A DNA stretch of 42,430 nt from Azolla pinnata. Taxonomy: Eukaryota; Streptophyta; Polypodiopsida; Salviniales; Salviniaceae. The stretch covers positions 12,947-55,376 of the forward strand of contig JBBBWG010028999.1 of assembly GCA_037176905.1 (NCBI GenBank), written 5' to 3'. Shown here in pieces: positions 1 to 13,254 of this stretch (its first letter is position 1; each line of letters begins with the position of its first letter). The translations under genes were made by a program, and so were the position numbers. Below the pieces are notes generated by a model. That model made no database searches. It saw only the letters and a program-made list of their open reading frames with translations, and was not told the origin of the DNA.

Positions 1-27
1 GTTGTCTTTAAGCTACTTACTCTAATG

Positions 28-77
28 GCCAAATCAAACTAGCCAAATCAAACTAGCCAAATCAAACTAGCCAAATC
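28..77. repeat. 14-bp tandem repeat, about 3.5 copies
   Basis: The unit GCCAAATCAAACTA is repeated head to tail three times and followed by a partial fourth copy. It lies in the distal 3' flank of the LARP1 gene. No function is visible. Confidence 0.85.
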
Positions 78-1002
78 GGTCTTTGAACAAGCCTACAAGT
101 CTCTTCTCTCCCCTTATTTGCTTCCATTTTTTCCCATCATGCACTATTCTATCTCTTCTCTACTAGCCTCCATTTTTCTCATCTCTGCAGTAGCCTCTAA
201 TATTCGTGTCTCCATCGTGCACTGTTCTACCCCCTGTGGATGCTCGCCATTATGAAGCAGATTATGAACCAAAACAAGAGTTCATAGAGAAAATTGTATG
301 ATCAACTTTCGAGGAAGGAAGAGAAAGGAAAATTACATTTCTCAATCCTGGACGAAGTTATCTAGCTGAAGGTGTTAGGAAGTGGTGACACTGACATACA
401 TATTGTGGGAAACAGTTAAAAAGGGAAACAGTGGGGAATAAAAAGAAAAATGTTCCCCTTCCCAAAACTTTCCAGTTATAGGAAACAATGCATTGTATGT
501 TGCGAAATTCTGACACATATTCACAACTCATTGCCAATGATGTGTGAATACAAGTAACGAAGCTTGGAGGATAATATAGGATTTCTGTGAAGTTGCCATA
601 AATCAAACAAGCCAAGTGAGAAATCATTTTGAAAAGATACATATACTTTCCTTGTTGCTTTGAAAAAACACTCAAATGCAAAACTCTCTCTAAATGGCTG
701 CAAAAACAGAAACAACGATAGTACTAAGAGGTAAAAAGGCCTTTTATAAGAGAAAACTGGGATAAAGGCAGCGACCTTTGTTCATGAACCAGGTACTCGT
801 CCATTTTAGCCATGGAAAAAGAACTAAAATTCCTTTAAGAGAAGTATGATGTGTCAACTTACCTGGCTGGTGAAAATAAGGATGTGTACATTTGTAAAGA
901 TTGATCTCTTTTAACACCTAGTCTATGCCATAACTGCAAATAGATCCATTAAAAAACATCTCAGTATGTAATCTAAATTTTTTTAAAGTGAGGTAAGTTA
1001 TA
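78..1002. other. 3' flank of LARP1 gene, no gene seen
   Basis: This AT-rich stretch lies downstream of the LARP1 stop codon (the gene is on the minus strand) and probably includes its 3' UTR. I could not place a polyadenylation site. The reading frames here are short, lack splice-supported continuation and match nothing I recognise. Confidence 0.5.
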
Positions 1003-4000
1003 TTAACACAATATAGATTCATACAGTTTAACATGTTCTAAATGAGCCTTATCGTCAAATATTGTGCGACTCTCTTTGGATAAACTTGATGATGCATGTT
1101 CGCGTTTGTCATCATCACTAGAAGTAGAAAAATCTGCATGTTGTGTAACATCAATCGGTGGTGTCCTTCCACCTGATTCCAATAGCCCACCTCCATAAGC
1201 CTTAGAATCCGTATTGACTAGTCCAAAAGCAATATCTTGAGCAAGAGGTTGAGAACTAGAATTAAGTCCCATGTTTTGCACCTCAGACCCTAATAAAGGA
1301 TCTCTCATCAGACCCTATTAAAGGATTGCTCATCTAAAAGACTAAATTATGTCCAATTATTTTTTGCTTCGTCTCATCATTCGGCTTACCAGATCTTACT
1401 AAGTCATCTTCTCTATCTCTGGATGAATAAGAAGACCAAACACTTTGATTCCTTTCTGGTGGACCACCAGAAGACCTCTGGCCAGATGGTATCAACCAAT
1501 TTACCCAATCATCACGTTTACGTATTCTGTCCCCCTGCATTAAAAGAATCTCGGTTTAGTAATTGTTGAAAGATAGAAATTAGAGAAAAAGCTTGAAATA
1601 GACCTTCACCTGAACTTCCAAAACACTTGATGTTCTCAATGCATCCAATATAAAGTGTACATTGGTTGTTATTTTTCGCACCTGTCAGAGAAACCAATAT
1701 ATAACTCAAGTCAATATTCCAAGTCTGAGAAGAAAACATGATACTGGACTCACCCGGTTGAAATTGGCAATTATAGAAACTGGAACAAATCCTTGATCAT
1801 CCATGTTTGACCTGAGGTAGATATCTCTACATAAATTTTCGACACTGTGTGACAAGTACAACAACAGTGACACCTTAGTAATTATCCATTGGGACATTGA
1901 AATTTCAGGATAAACAAAACCAAATAATTTTATTGAAGTCCTAAGTAATATTGGATTTGATAAACAGATAAAAAAAGACACTGCCCAATGATTCACCTGA
2001 AGTCAAAATTTATTTAAGTTTGTCAAACCTGAAATAATACTCAATTTGCTTAACCAATGAAGTCTGTAATGTTGTGGGGTCTGGACCCTTCATGAAAACT
2101 CCTACTGGAGGAGGGGCAAAATATGTATGGCCGAGGAAATGATCTGGAGGAGGAGGTGCTGGAATGTAATACATACTTCCAGGGACAGCTATCATAATCC
2201 AAAAATAAACAAAAATGAACACAAATCTAGACGTGGATGTGTGACTTTGGAGAATGACTCTTACTTTGATATGGAACAGCATTGACAAAGGGCGGATTTG
2301 GATTCATATATGGCAGAAAGGGGCGAGGGAGATTTCTAGGGCCAACCCGTTGCTGCTGAAATGATATGTTTGTTTCTCTTCCATTTGGATGCCCTCTTCC
2401 ATGAGAATTCCATCCATGATTTCCCCTGCCTTGATCTCTCAGGAAATTCCTCCTATTTCCAGGTATATTGTTTGACATGGGATTACTTGTATTCCCTCTT
2501 GGATGTACCCCCATATTGTCACGCATTTCTCTGCCATTCCTATCTTGATTATTTGCATCTGCAGAATGAACATTTGTGTTGGCAGCAGCCTTATATGGAG
2601 GGGTAGGAACCACCAAGCTAGGAATATCCTGCTGATTTGATGGCTTATTTTGCCTTCTCACATGTGAGATAGTTCCACCATTGCCACTGCTTCGTGATGT
2701 TGAAGATACCTGTTAAGATTTAATGCAGATTAAAATAATCATTTACAATCAATTAATACTTAAACATAGAAGCTTTGGAGGCTAACATTTCACCAGAGCA
2801 CAGGTAAACTAATCATGAAATAAGGTAGGAATACAAGTTTCTCATAACCTCCATTCCTATATGCGAACTCAAAGAGAAAACAATGCAATCCAAAAAGAAG
2901 ATAAGCATACAGTTCCCAGATAATACAAACATGCGTCTTGTGCCTGATGCTCGTAACAAACATCTAACCACGTGCCACAACCCTTAGATGATCTGAAAGC
3001 TTTGATAGCAACTCCAGGGGGCCATAGCACAAAGGCTATCACCATAAAGTGATATTGCCCCCAAACCGAAATGTATATTGCTGCCTACAGTGTCACAGAT
3101 GGGCTTTAAATCATATATGACATTGAGTCAAATAGAAGTCCATTAACCATAATAATATGATCTTAATCAAAAAAATAAGTATCCATAGTTATGAAACAGC
3201 TCCTCACAATGTAAATTAAAACTCATTCTATAGAGATGCCAGCATCAGATGCAAAAAATAGTTACGAAATAGCTTCTCCAGATATCAGTTCAAACATATT
3301 TTAAACATATAAGCATCTAGGAACTCTAGATGCATTTCTAAAATAAAAAATTCTAGAGTTTATATATGTTTGACTAGTGATGTAAATATCAATGCTCTCA
3401 CTTGAAAAAGGTATCACATCAGTTAACATAGAGAAGTTCAGGTTTCTTGTTCCACAACGTTACGTTGTTCAGAACAAGCAATTCGTCCCATAATTTGATT
3501 ATCAGTTCATCCAGAAACTTCGTTGCATCATTGTCTGATTATTTAGTATACATCTGCTCTCTTTTACAGTTTTCCAAACCTATTTTCTGTTGGAAAATCA
3601 CAGGGTTGGATTCTCTTTCGTTCTCTTGTTTTCCCTTGGAAATTGTAGATGCTTGCTGTTTTTTAGCCCTGGTGAATTTTTTCCCTGTTTCCTTTCTAGA
3701 GTTCATGTCTTTTTCTTGTCTCCTATTTCGGTGGACTATTGGCATCAAAAAGGAGACCTGATAACACTTAATTTTCAAAAAATTTCCTTTTTTGTGTTGT
3801 TTGTTGTGCTAAAATACCAAAATTTTGAGTTGTATTCCTATATTTCCCTTAAACAATTTGGGGGTAAAAAGGAATTTAATCTTTTTGGCAAAATGCTGCG
3901 CACATCTAACTCAAGATCTCTATCAATGTGGCAGATCTGCACATCTAGAGAATATTCCCCACAAATAGTGCAAATGTTCATAATACACCTCTTGCCATTG

Positions 4001-7000
4001 CTGAATTAAAAGGTGATCTGAAAGGGAGGGAGTATTACTGCTGTATAGACTTCACAGGCCTCATAGACATCAGCCTTTTGTACAATATTAGTCTCACTGA
4101 GGCAGAGTCACTTCGAAGGCAGGTTATAATATCAGACAATGTAGACATGGATAAGACCAATAATTCGCATATGCCGGCCGTGACAGATGATTTAACCCTC
4201 TCTTTCAGAACAATAAAAATAGAAACCGCAAGACTGATCTGCTTTATAGATAATGATCGAGTTATGTACATTTCAATGATTTCTTTTTATAAGTGGATCA
4301 CATTTCTTTGTTTCTTTTAATACATGAGTTCTATTCCTCTGGTTATGGCCTTTCATTGCATTCCTTTCCATCTCATCCTTCAAGCTATTATCTTTGCTAA
4401 GTTTAACATATCGAGGAAAAGAAGCTTCAACCATGTTGACTCTATCAAGTATTTCCTGATGTATTTTCCCTCGGATAGAAACAACAATTTATCCTGTCTT
4501 CATTTATCTTAAATACTTCTTGTTAGGAACATTCAAACCCCCAGACTGCTTCAAACAGATTTCCTCATCTATATCACCATGGTAAAAAGCTATTTTTTTC
4601 AATCATTTGGAACAATGTCAATTCAAGAACTGTAATATAGCGACACTAAATGGGGTCAGCTTCAAACCAAGGTAAAAAATCTGTTGGAAATCAATTTCGT
4701 TTTTATGTGCATAACCTTGGGCAACCATCAATATTTTCTACCTCGTACACCTAAGAGAGGAAGAGTTTTCCTCCGCAGAAAAATCCCAAGTATCATATGC
4801 ATACAATTGGCCTTGCATTGTAAACTCCCATTTGCTACAAAAATAACATGATACGAGAAGGCTCACAATCTACTAAACAAGTAGATCTATGTACCTGATA
4901 AACTATATTCCTTGGCACTGGCTCTATAACCCAAATATCATTTGCATATAATGATTTTTTTTCATCTTGCATTGCAAGCCCCCATTTGCTACTAAAAACA
5001 TAATTTTGCCTCCTTACAATGAGGCCCACCCTCAATGAACATAGCATACTGCAAAGAGCGGCATATCTGTGTGTGCATCAACTAAAACAAGTAGACCTAC
5101 ATACCCAATAAACTATATTCCGTGGCAATAGCTCTTTATCAGGTGGCAAAATTTTCCAGCATTTCCTGGCTGCTGCAAACCAAGTCCAGAACATTATTCA
5201 GTATCTACACCTTGCTATACAGGGCCTATATGAGCAATACATTGCTGTCCATCTTCTGGCTCATTTCAACTGATCAGAGACAGCCAGCTAGTCATGAATT
5301 TTATTCTGCCGTAAAGTATCACGAGACTCATTTTTAAATGTATTGGTTGTCTTTATAATGGAAATTGACTATCCACGTGTCTTCGTTTTAGGTTTACGTA
5401 TTTTTCTTCAGCATTGCTTCATTGCATTAAATACCACATTCCAGTTGCATGACAACAGGGCTGAGGTAAAACTTATTTATCAGAGCAGATACAAATACAT
5501 CACAACCAAGAATGTGCAAATGGTAATATGATGCTGGTTTGATACACCAAACCTGTTCAGCAATACCACTCTTCATAGGCTTATTAGGAGAATGGTTGCA
5601 TATATGGAGTGCAGTTTTCAGTGCTTCTAACTTTTTTTCTTTGTTTCTTTTCTCCTAAAATCCATGGGGAACGTTGGCAATGGACAACATACACCACAAA
5701 TTTGAAGCAAGATTTTAAGGACCTATACACTCTATTATGAAACAATGTAAATATCTAAAAATACTAAGATTCTATAGAAGTGAACTTACCTCCATTATCT
5801 GTTCTATGACACTTCAATTTTATATTTGTTTGAGTGTGGTCACAAATGCATTACATGCACCACAACAGCAAGTGTACCAAAACTTTCCTAGAATAATCAT
5901 CAATAAAAGAAACAAAATATGTCACCCCTCGAAAAAAACAAAGGCATGCAACAGACAACAGAATGTACAAAATGTAAGGGTTTAAAGCGGACACTATGAC
6001 GATGAGATTTGTTTACCAACCTGACAAACATTAAAAACGCCAAGCTTGCAAACCCCTTTTCATAGAAAAAGAAACTTGTAATTTCTTTTTGTTTCTGCCC
6101 TATTCGTTTATGCCAAAGATCCAGATGAGGGCCAATCTAAGCAAACACAAGATGATTTCCTGGGCAAGGCCTTACATTACAAACAATAAAGTGAGCCCTT
6201 TTTATGACACCTAAAACTTAAATAATCTACCGACAAACAATGTAGTGTAAATATGCAAATGCATTTGTCCCATAAATAGGAAACTTTTCTTCATGCTAGT
6301 CACATGCCTGACATCTTTGAGCACAAGGTCTTGAGCATTGTCTACAGAGAAAATTGTGATGCAAATCCCATCAATAGTACAGACCAGATTAGTGTTATAA
6401 CTCAAAACTAACTGCCAGTGTTTCCATGAGTTTCCATGAGTTCAAAGGTGTCATAATAAAGAAATCACCCTCAATGCATCCTCAGTTGGGTTATCATCCT
6501 TTTAGCTGATTAAAATGCTTGTGTATATGCATTCAAACTACTCTTAAGGCTGATTTGGACTTGCCTAACCACATCATTACCAATTTTCACATCAAATGCA
6601 ATATATTGACAAGTGCGGTTATCTCATACATAGTTTTCAATTTCTCCAATTGTAGCTGGAATCCAAGCCTTTCACATCCTTAAGGACATCCATTAGATCC
6701 ATGTTGATGTAACTCACTGCTTTCTTGTTCATTTTGACCCAATCTTCAATAAAAATATGCTTGGGCTGGTTTATTTTGCAATGCACCCTTACAATCTTTT
6801 AAGAAAAAGGTATCTTGCATATTATCTTCCTAAATATTGAAACTCCAACCACCAACCATCAAATTTCTTGATTTCCATCAAACTTATCAGATGGATTTAT
6901 AAGTGATAGTCATCTAGTGGAAAATTGCAGCCATGATCAAATAACATTTTTCCCTTGCAAAATCACCAATGACATGCTATTGGTCAAACACACCCAAATA

Positions 7001-9714
7001 GACCAGAGATCAATAAAAGGATAACTAGAACAAAAGTTGGGACAAAAACTGACACTTTCTCAACTTGGCATCTTAAATTCAAGTAGCTCACAGCTAGCGA
7101 GGAGGAAGGAAATGTATACTGTCGTTACTCCTAACTTGAATATGAAAACTACACTGCTTGACGTAAAACGGGCTACATTATCATCTACTAGCACTACGAA
7201 AACAATGAGAAATTGCTGCCCAAAGCCAATAGAAGGGAGACATTAGAATGAGAGTATTTAATAAAACAAGCCAGAGCGAAGGAGAAAGATGGAGTTACAT
7301 TTGCTAAGTGCCAACGGCTTTGTGTTGATTGGAAAAGAATGGTATTATTCTAGAGTTTAGATGTTTACGCATGGAATCACACTAATTAAACATATACCTA
7401 GCCTAAAGTGAACAAAGTTTATTTACGTGCACGAACAACTAGCTAGGAAATACGGACATTAACATCCAATGTAGGTAAGGAACATTCTTTGAACAGTGTG
7501 ATATTCTATTATAATCTGCATTGGCGTACCAAGTTGGACTTTTCATGTGCTCCTTGCACAAGATTGATTTCGTGTCAGGCATCACTAAATCTAGCGTTGC
7601 TTTCTCATGTACCCAACATCTTGGATATTTCCATACAACACACTAGATTTCCTTATATTTAAATAACACACTTATCAAACACATCTTCAAATATGTTCAT
7701 GCCTTCAACAAGAATAGATATAACTACACATAAGTTCTCAAATATTTTATGGAGAAAATGGGAGATGGCATTGGTAACATGTTCAGAAAGTAAAGAACAA
7801 CAACTTTACCAGGACAATTTCAAATTCCATTTGATTGAGACAGCTAAACATTGAGTCATGTAAGTAAATGTAGCTATGCGTAAGTTACATATTATTAACT
7901 AGTAATATAATTAAGAATAATCTCATAACACACAATTCAACCATATCATATACCATCTCAAAGCAGCAATAAAGTTTTAAGATTAACTTTTTTCAAGAAG
8001 CAACAGCGAGTGCCACATATAAGTAATACACTTATGAATTGAGTGTCTAGCAGCATCACCAATTTCTTCACTCACAAATGGTTTACAAAAAGCTATATAG
8101 CTATACATATGGCTGCAACAATTAAGTCACCGCTTAACATATGTAACAACCATAACAAATCATTCATCTCTGACTATAGACCCATAAAATCAAACAGCTT
8201 ACATAGATTTGAAATTGCATGATTCTAGTAATAAATTAGAAACAAATAGTTTATTGCCTATAAAAATGCTATGTAAATATTCATATCATTCCCATAAATC
8301 TGAAATAAGATGGTTATACAAACTGCTCAAAATGTATCATTTACATACGATAATAAATTGGTTTTAGCAAATCACCACAAACCTAAAATGCGATAGTTAT
8401 ACAGATTTCAAATCACCGAGACAATATCTACCCACTATGTATCTGATGAAGAAGATACAGATAGTGATCGGTCATTAAATAGAAAGTTTTCACTGAGAAA
8501 ATAACAAATACCCAACACCAAAGTTCTACTAGGCTCGTGGCAACACATCCTACTCGCACGCAACAGTCAATACTATACAAAATAGATGTGCAACAAAAAA
8601 ATGGTTATTTCTCATACAATTGCTATACATTATCTGATAAACAAGATATAGATACTAATCAGGAAAATAGAGAAAGACCAGCAAGTAACAAACAGAAAAC
8701 AAGCATGATTCAGCATATGTATGTGGAACACATCTTATGAGAATAGCAAAACCAAAAAAGGAAAAAATATAGCATTAAAATCCAGCAGGAAACAAAGAGC
8801 GAGTACCAAATGACATAACTAAGCATATAACCACGTACAACCAAAACAAAAGAACATTGTAGAAAATCTTGGAATGAACGAAGAACAAGTACCTAATACC
8901 ACAAACATGCTTAGTTTGCTCGTAGATACACACCATTTCACAAACAACTACCAAGTACCCTAATTATACTTCTTTTGCTTATAGCAACACATTGTATTCT
9001 CTGACCCAATGGAAGGAGATAGTGAAATTCCGGTAAACCATAGAAACGGTCTTGAAAGGTACCTGAGAATTGTTGTCTCTGAGGGGAGTCTTTTGTTGAG
9101 TTGGAGGAGAAGGTTTGATGGGCTCTGTCGCTTTCACGTTACGAGCCTCAGACAAAGCCGGCCAATTGGAGAGAGTGCCCATGACAGGTGTAGGTTCAAA
9201 TCCGATCCCCTCATTGTAAGAAGAAGAGGAGGAAGAAGCAGAAACCGCTGCAGATTTTCCCCACACAATCTTTGAAAATTTACTGTCTGAAAACATGAGA
9301 AAACAACAAAAAAACAAAGAACATTGTTTAATGATTCCCTCTGATCAAAGCAAAAGGAAGTTTTTATTTTCTCTATTTGCCTCAGAACCTAGTTCTCGTG
9401 GCAGCCAACTTTTGCACTTTATATCTTTTCCTGAAGAATCGATTTTGTTATTCAAAGCTAGATTTGCGTCCTACAATTCCCAAACATTTACCTTTGGATG
9501 ATGAATCTGTGGAGCTTTGATGAGGATCCGAACGTGGAAGAGGATTAGGAACAGTGTTGTTAGGGCTAGGGTTTGTTGGGTTCTCTTCTTCTCCTTCTTC
9601 TCCGTCGGATATGATCTGCTTCAAAGAGGAAGAAGATGATGATGATGATGAGGAGGAGGAGGAGGAGGAGGAGGAACTAATGTTGGTTTGAGGAGGGGTT
9701 GAAGAAGATGCCAT
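1003..9714 (-). CDS. LARP1: La-related protein 1 (LARP1b/1c-like), 8 exons
   Basis: RNA-binding La-motif protein. Plant LARP1 proteins act in the cytoplasm in mRNA stability and translation (family knowledge). Exons, high to low: 9714-9492, 9286-9063, 2709-2265, 2188-2029, 1844-1754, 1681-1610, 1534-1400, 1314-1003. All introns are GT-AG and phases agree, giving 553 residues, close to Arabidopsis LARP1b/1c. Visible parts: poly-Ser at about residues 12-30, the motif SKIVWGK at about 77 and a WPALSEAR motif in exon 2; an Arg/Gly/Asn-rich linker in exon 3; a Pro-rich patch (YYIPAPPPPDHF); then the La motif at about 335-420, including QIEYYFSVENLCRDIYLR and MDDQGFVPVSIIANFNRV. No DM15 repeats follow, which separates it from LARP1a. 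The donor at 1400 rather than 1390 was chosen because only it keeps exon 8 in frame. The extreme C-terminus is the least certain part. Confidence 0.9.
2710..9062 (-). other. LARP1 intron 2 (6.35 kb)
   Basis: This intron separates the exon encoding the WPALSEAR segment from the Arg/Gly-rich exon. About 2.5 kb in its middle (roughly 4500-7000) is a decayed Ty1/copia element. The remaining parts, about 2710-4480 and 7000-9062, are AT-rich. A stretch at about 4035-4310 on the plus strand is open for roughly 95 codons but matches nothing I know. I see no other gene here. Confidence 0.8.
4500..7000 (-). mobile_element. Ty1/copia LTR retrotransposon fossil
   Basis: This is a decayed copia-family element in the same orientation as the host gene. 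Recognisable parts in element order, high to low coordinates: a gag-like stretch at about 6550-6800; a GAG-pre-integrase segment at about 6000-6400 with a CQVGKQ motif; the integrase core signature FIDDYSRKV near 5900, followed by an RTDNGG motif near 5800; and the beginning of reverse transcriptase at about 4835-5000 (AMQDEKKSL then NDIWVIEPVP). A second short copy of the RT-start sequence lies near 4800. No terminal repeats were found, so the ends are approximate. It is heavily broken, with many breaks, and looks old. Confidence 0.8.
9626..9676. repeat. Trinucleotide repeat encoding LARP1 poly-Ser
   Basis: GAA, GAT and GAG triplets on the plus strand form a coding microsatellite in LARP1 exon 1. 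On the minus strand they give TTC/ATC/CTC-phase runs read as about 18 consecutive serines. Length variation between individuals is likely. Confidence 0.85.
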
Positions 9715-9781
9715 GAGAAGGGCTTCTGTTTCTTCTTACTTCTGTTTCCTCCCTCTTTACCAGAAAAGAGAAGCGTGAAAA

Positions 9782-9972
9782 TGAAGAAGAAGAAGAAGAA
9801 GAAGAAAGAAAGAAAGAAAGAAAGAAAGAAGATGAAGAAGAAGAAGATGATGATGGTGATGGTGATCATGGTGATCATGGTGATGGTGGTGGTGGTGATG
9901 GTGGTGATGATGGTGATGATGGTGATGGTGGTAGTGATGCTGATGATGGTGACCATCACCATCATCATCATG
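9782..9972. repeat. Compound microsatellite (GAA)n-(GAAA)n-(GAT/GGT)n
   Basis: GAA repeats lead into GAAA repeats, then a long ATG/GTG/GAT mixture. The tract sits about 70 bp upstream of the LARP1 start codon, in its promoter or 5' UTR, where the transcript strand is CT- and CAT-rich. Reading frames across it (poly-Lys, poly-Met/Val, poly-His) are artefacts of the repeat. Confidence 0.9.
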
Positions 9973-12900
9973 GAGATGGGTCAATTTTGTGTTTTAAGTA
10001 AAAATTGGCAAATTTTCTTCCTTCTATTTCCACATGTAAAGAACATTGTTTGTGAATATGTTGTCTTGGCTTCCTGGTGTAAACCATTTCGCGGTTGCGT
10101 TTGGTTTAGGTTCAGGATTTATAGGTTCTGCTTAGGTTTGGTTTGCACTGATTTGAGATGTTTGGCTGATTAACGATTCGATTCGTGACGGTCCACAAGG
10201 ATGGTTCGAATGCTCTAAAAACTGCATCAAACTAATTCTGATTGCAAAAGGTTTATCGAATGTTCTAAACAACTCGGCTTCATGGTTTGGTTCAATTCAA
10301 TTGCATGGTTTTAATGGTTTTAATGGTTTGGTTTGGTTTAAGTTTAAAAGATTTAGAAGCGATCTAATTTGAGCCTCCCCAAACTAAGGATAAATTGGGA
10401 TAGTTGATAGACACTGTGAAGGAGTACTAAATCGTTGAGGAGTATTGAATCATCGGGGCATGGATAATATCTCTTGTGTTATGGCATCCTTGTCAATTGA
10501 TCGATGGCTTGTAACAAGGCCGAATGAGCCCAATACCTTTCACTCACAATGGCATCCACTTGCCATGGACGTGTTGTGGCTAGTTAACCTATACGTGCAA
10601 TATTGATTAAAAAATGCGAAATCAGACTCAATAAAATTCCTCTATGAAGAATGAAATGCTCTCTCGAGTAGTGGAAGTTTTGAAGGCAGTTATTCGTGAA
10701 CTACTCATGGTGTAAACCCTTTATATTGATTAGGTAAGGGTTTCACGCTTAACCAAAAACTCACTAAGGTCACAACTGGTATTAGAGTCAGGTTAAGACT
10801 AATTAACGATATGGGAAAACAAACACATGTTAAAATCAACAATTTAAAGACTGTGATTCCAATTGGCCCTATGAGACAATCAAAGATCCCCCCTAGAATA
10901 TTTGCCTTTGTATTTTTTTAAATTTGAAATCAACACTCAAAATCAATGACTAAAGTAAGATCACATCATGAAAACCCATCATAAAAAAAAATGGCCTCAA
11001 CATCAAACACCAATAATGACAACTAAAAGTTTAATAATAGGAACATTGCCTTATGGAATGAGATAATGTAAATAAAAAAAACATTTTTTGCCTTTCACCT
11101 TGTTGAGCCCATTCATTGATATACTTATATACCTACACCTTCTAGTTGTGGTATTGTGATTGTATTTTAGCCTTATATAATCAAACTCTTAAAGATTTAT
11201 CAAATAAACATCATTTAAAATAATTGTTTCACATTCTTTTCTTTATATAACATAAAGTGCAAGTTAAGCAACCATCAATAAGTCGATGGTACCTTGAAAA
11301 CTCACAAAGCATACAGTTTCATTTTAAAGCACAATGTTATGAGTTTTTCACTCAAATAGATTTGAAAGTTTCACCCAATTACTAATAAATTACAATTAGA
11401 ATAAGAATTATTAAACTAATTAGTTATTTCAAGTATTGTAGTAAGTGAAACTTTGCTTCAATTGTCAATGTAATTGTATTTACATTTTTTATTATTTTAC
11501 ATTGAGGTCGAGATGCAAGTTGCCTTTCAATGCATTTTTTTTATTGTTTACACTGATTCCCTCTCATACTCATAGTCAATTAGAATGCAAATTGAAATTA
11601 GTTTTCATTTGAATATGAGCAAATATTGAAATTACTAATGAGAAATTATACTTCAGTTTGACAATTAAATTAGAAGCTTGTAAATTCAAACACAATTGTC
11701 TAATTGAAATAAATTAGCACTTTAAATATTTTTCAAACTATAGAATAAGATAAATAAATTAAATAATGATTTTTTAGTATATTGTGTATTATATACCTTT
11801 TGAGTGAAATGACTTCTTCTGATGATAGTTTGGAAGAGCCTATTGTCTTTACCCTTTTTGACGAATGGCTAATTACAATTAGAAGTTTAGTACTCGACTT
11901 TCCAACGATATACACAGTATACATTTAGTTAACCACCAATTGACTTTAATCACTAACATTCATTTTACCATTTTAATCTCAATTACCTTTCTGAGGCTTT
12001 CTCTCGTAAAAGTGGGCTTGAAATTTATATAATTGATAAAGAACCTCATTAAACACAACTTTTACGTATTGTTCATTATTGGCACATAAAATAATTGAAA
12101 GGCTCGAAGGTGAATGTTGGGCCTTAAATTTTATTTTCTAAAGTTAATGTTGTGATGTCATTATTTGATGTCTTAAGAATATTTGCAACCCATGGCCTTA
12201 CATGTAAAATCCTCCACCATTGAAATTAATGTATAAAATATTCAATAAGGACCTATGATTTTTTATTTTCTGATTTAACACTAGTTCAAAATCTTTGCTT
12301 AACCTATTTATCCTAGCATTTGTTTTTAAGTAATGTACAATGATAATTTAATTATCTTTTTTTCTATATTTCTTTTCATTTCCATTTCTTTATTTCTCTA
12401 TCTCGCTTGTTCATTAGTTTTAATAGTTAATGTCACAGAGAATCAGGTTGAAGCTATTAACATGTATGTTGGTAGGTTGGTAACCAAATTTGCATTGTCC
12501 TTCATATTATGAACTCAAATTTCTTCTTTAAATTTGTCTTGAATTTCTTCCACCGTTGCTAAGTATTTGTATTCCCCAACTTGCTCACAGTAAGATATAA
12601 AATTTTCAATCAAATGCATATAAATGGTCAATCAAACAAGTGCGCTAAGTGACATCTATCGCTTAGAAGCTATAAATGATAATTTGCTATTTGAGCCAAA
12701 TATCAGCCAAGATTTTACCATATTTAGACTATTCTATACTCCTAATCTATTTCAACAAGGAAACATCCGAACATTGGAATCATATAATATTACCCAATGT
12801 CAATGTCATCATCTTGTGGATGTTTCGTCAGTGTGGACACTTTAACGGATTCCCTTGATTCTAATAGAATTCAAGCTTCTCAGCAGTGGTCGACGGTGCT

Positions 12901-13254
12901 CGAGTCGAGTTGTCCGGTTGAAACTGACCAGCACTCGAATTTGTTGATTATCTGGCGTTTATCGTATTCTTCTTCACTGGTTGCTGCATGCAGTAATTGG
13001 TCACATCGAGAGTCGAGAGAGATCACAAATCAATGGGAAAGTAATGAAGGTATTCGTCTCAGCTATACGAAGGTGCAATACGGTATTCTCGCGTGGTAAA
13101 TACGAGGGGTCTTTACGGAGTTATCCAAAATACGTATCAAGATAGGAAGGAGGTGGGAGTATGATACGAAGGGCATTTTGGTGCGAAACACGGGGAGTAC
13201 TTTCGTAAAAATACGCGTGTAAAAAATACGAGGGGCATTTTCGTGAAATAAGGT
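9973..13254. other. Intergenic, AT-rich, no gene seen
   Basis: This is the divergent intergenic region between the LARP1 gene and the kleisin-like gene. Simple GGTTT-rich sequence occurs at about 10080-10350, and an LTR-like piece lies at about 10405-10920. From about 10930 to 12600 it is strongly AT-rich with no coding signal. From about 13060 it becomes rich in short AATACG words. Confidence 0.6.
10405..10920 (+). mobile_element. Probable LTR fragment with primer-binding site
   Basis: A TG-starting, CA-ending stretch of about 370 bp (10405 to about 10774) is followed directly by TGGTATTAGAGTCAGG. That matches the usual plant LTR-retrotransposon primer-binding site (complement of initiator Met tRNA, TGGTATCAGAGC) with small changes. 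It looks like a 5' LTR plus the beginning of the internal region. No second LTR or coding domain was seen, so it is broken and truncated. Family and age are undetermined. Confidence 0.45.

Noticed and set aside
4035-4320. Plus-strand open stretch of about 95 codons in LARP1 intron 2
   Set aside because: Normal-looking composition, but no homology that I recognise, no promoter, and no clear splice partners. Kept only as a note.
9621-10173. Poly-His, poly-Ile/Thr and poly-Lys/Met frames near the LARP1 start
   Set aside because: These are triplet microsatellite artefacts in the promoter region.
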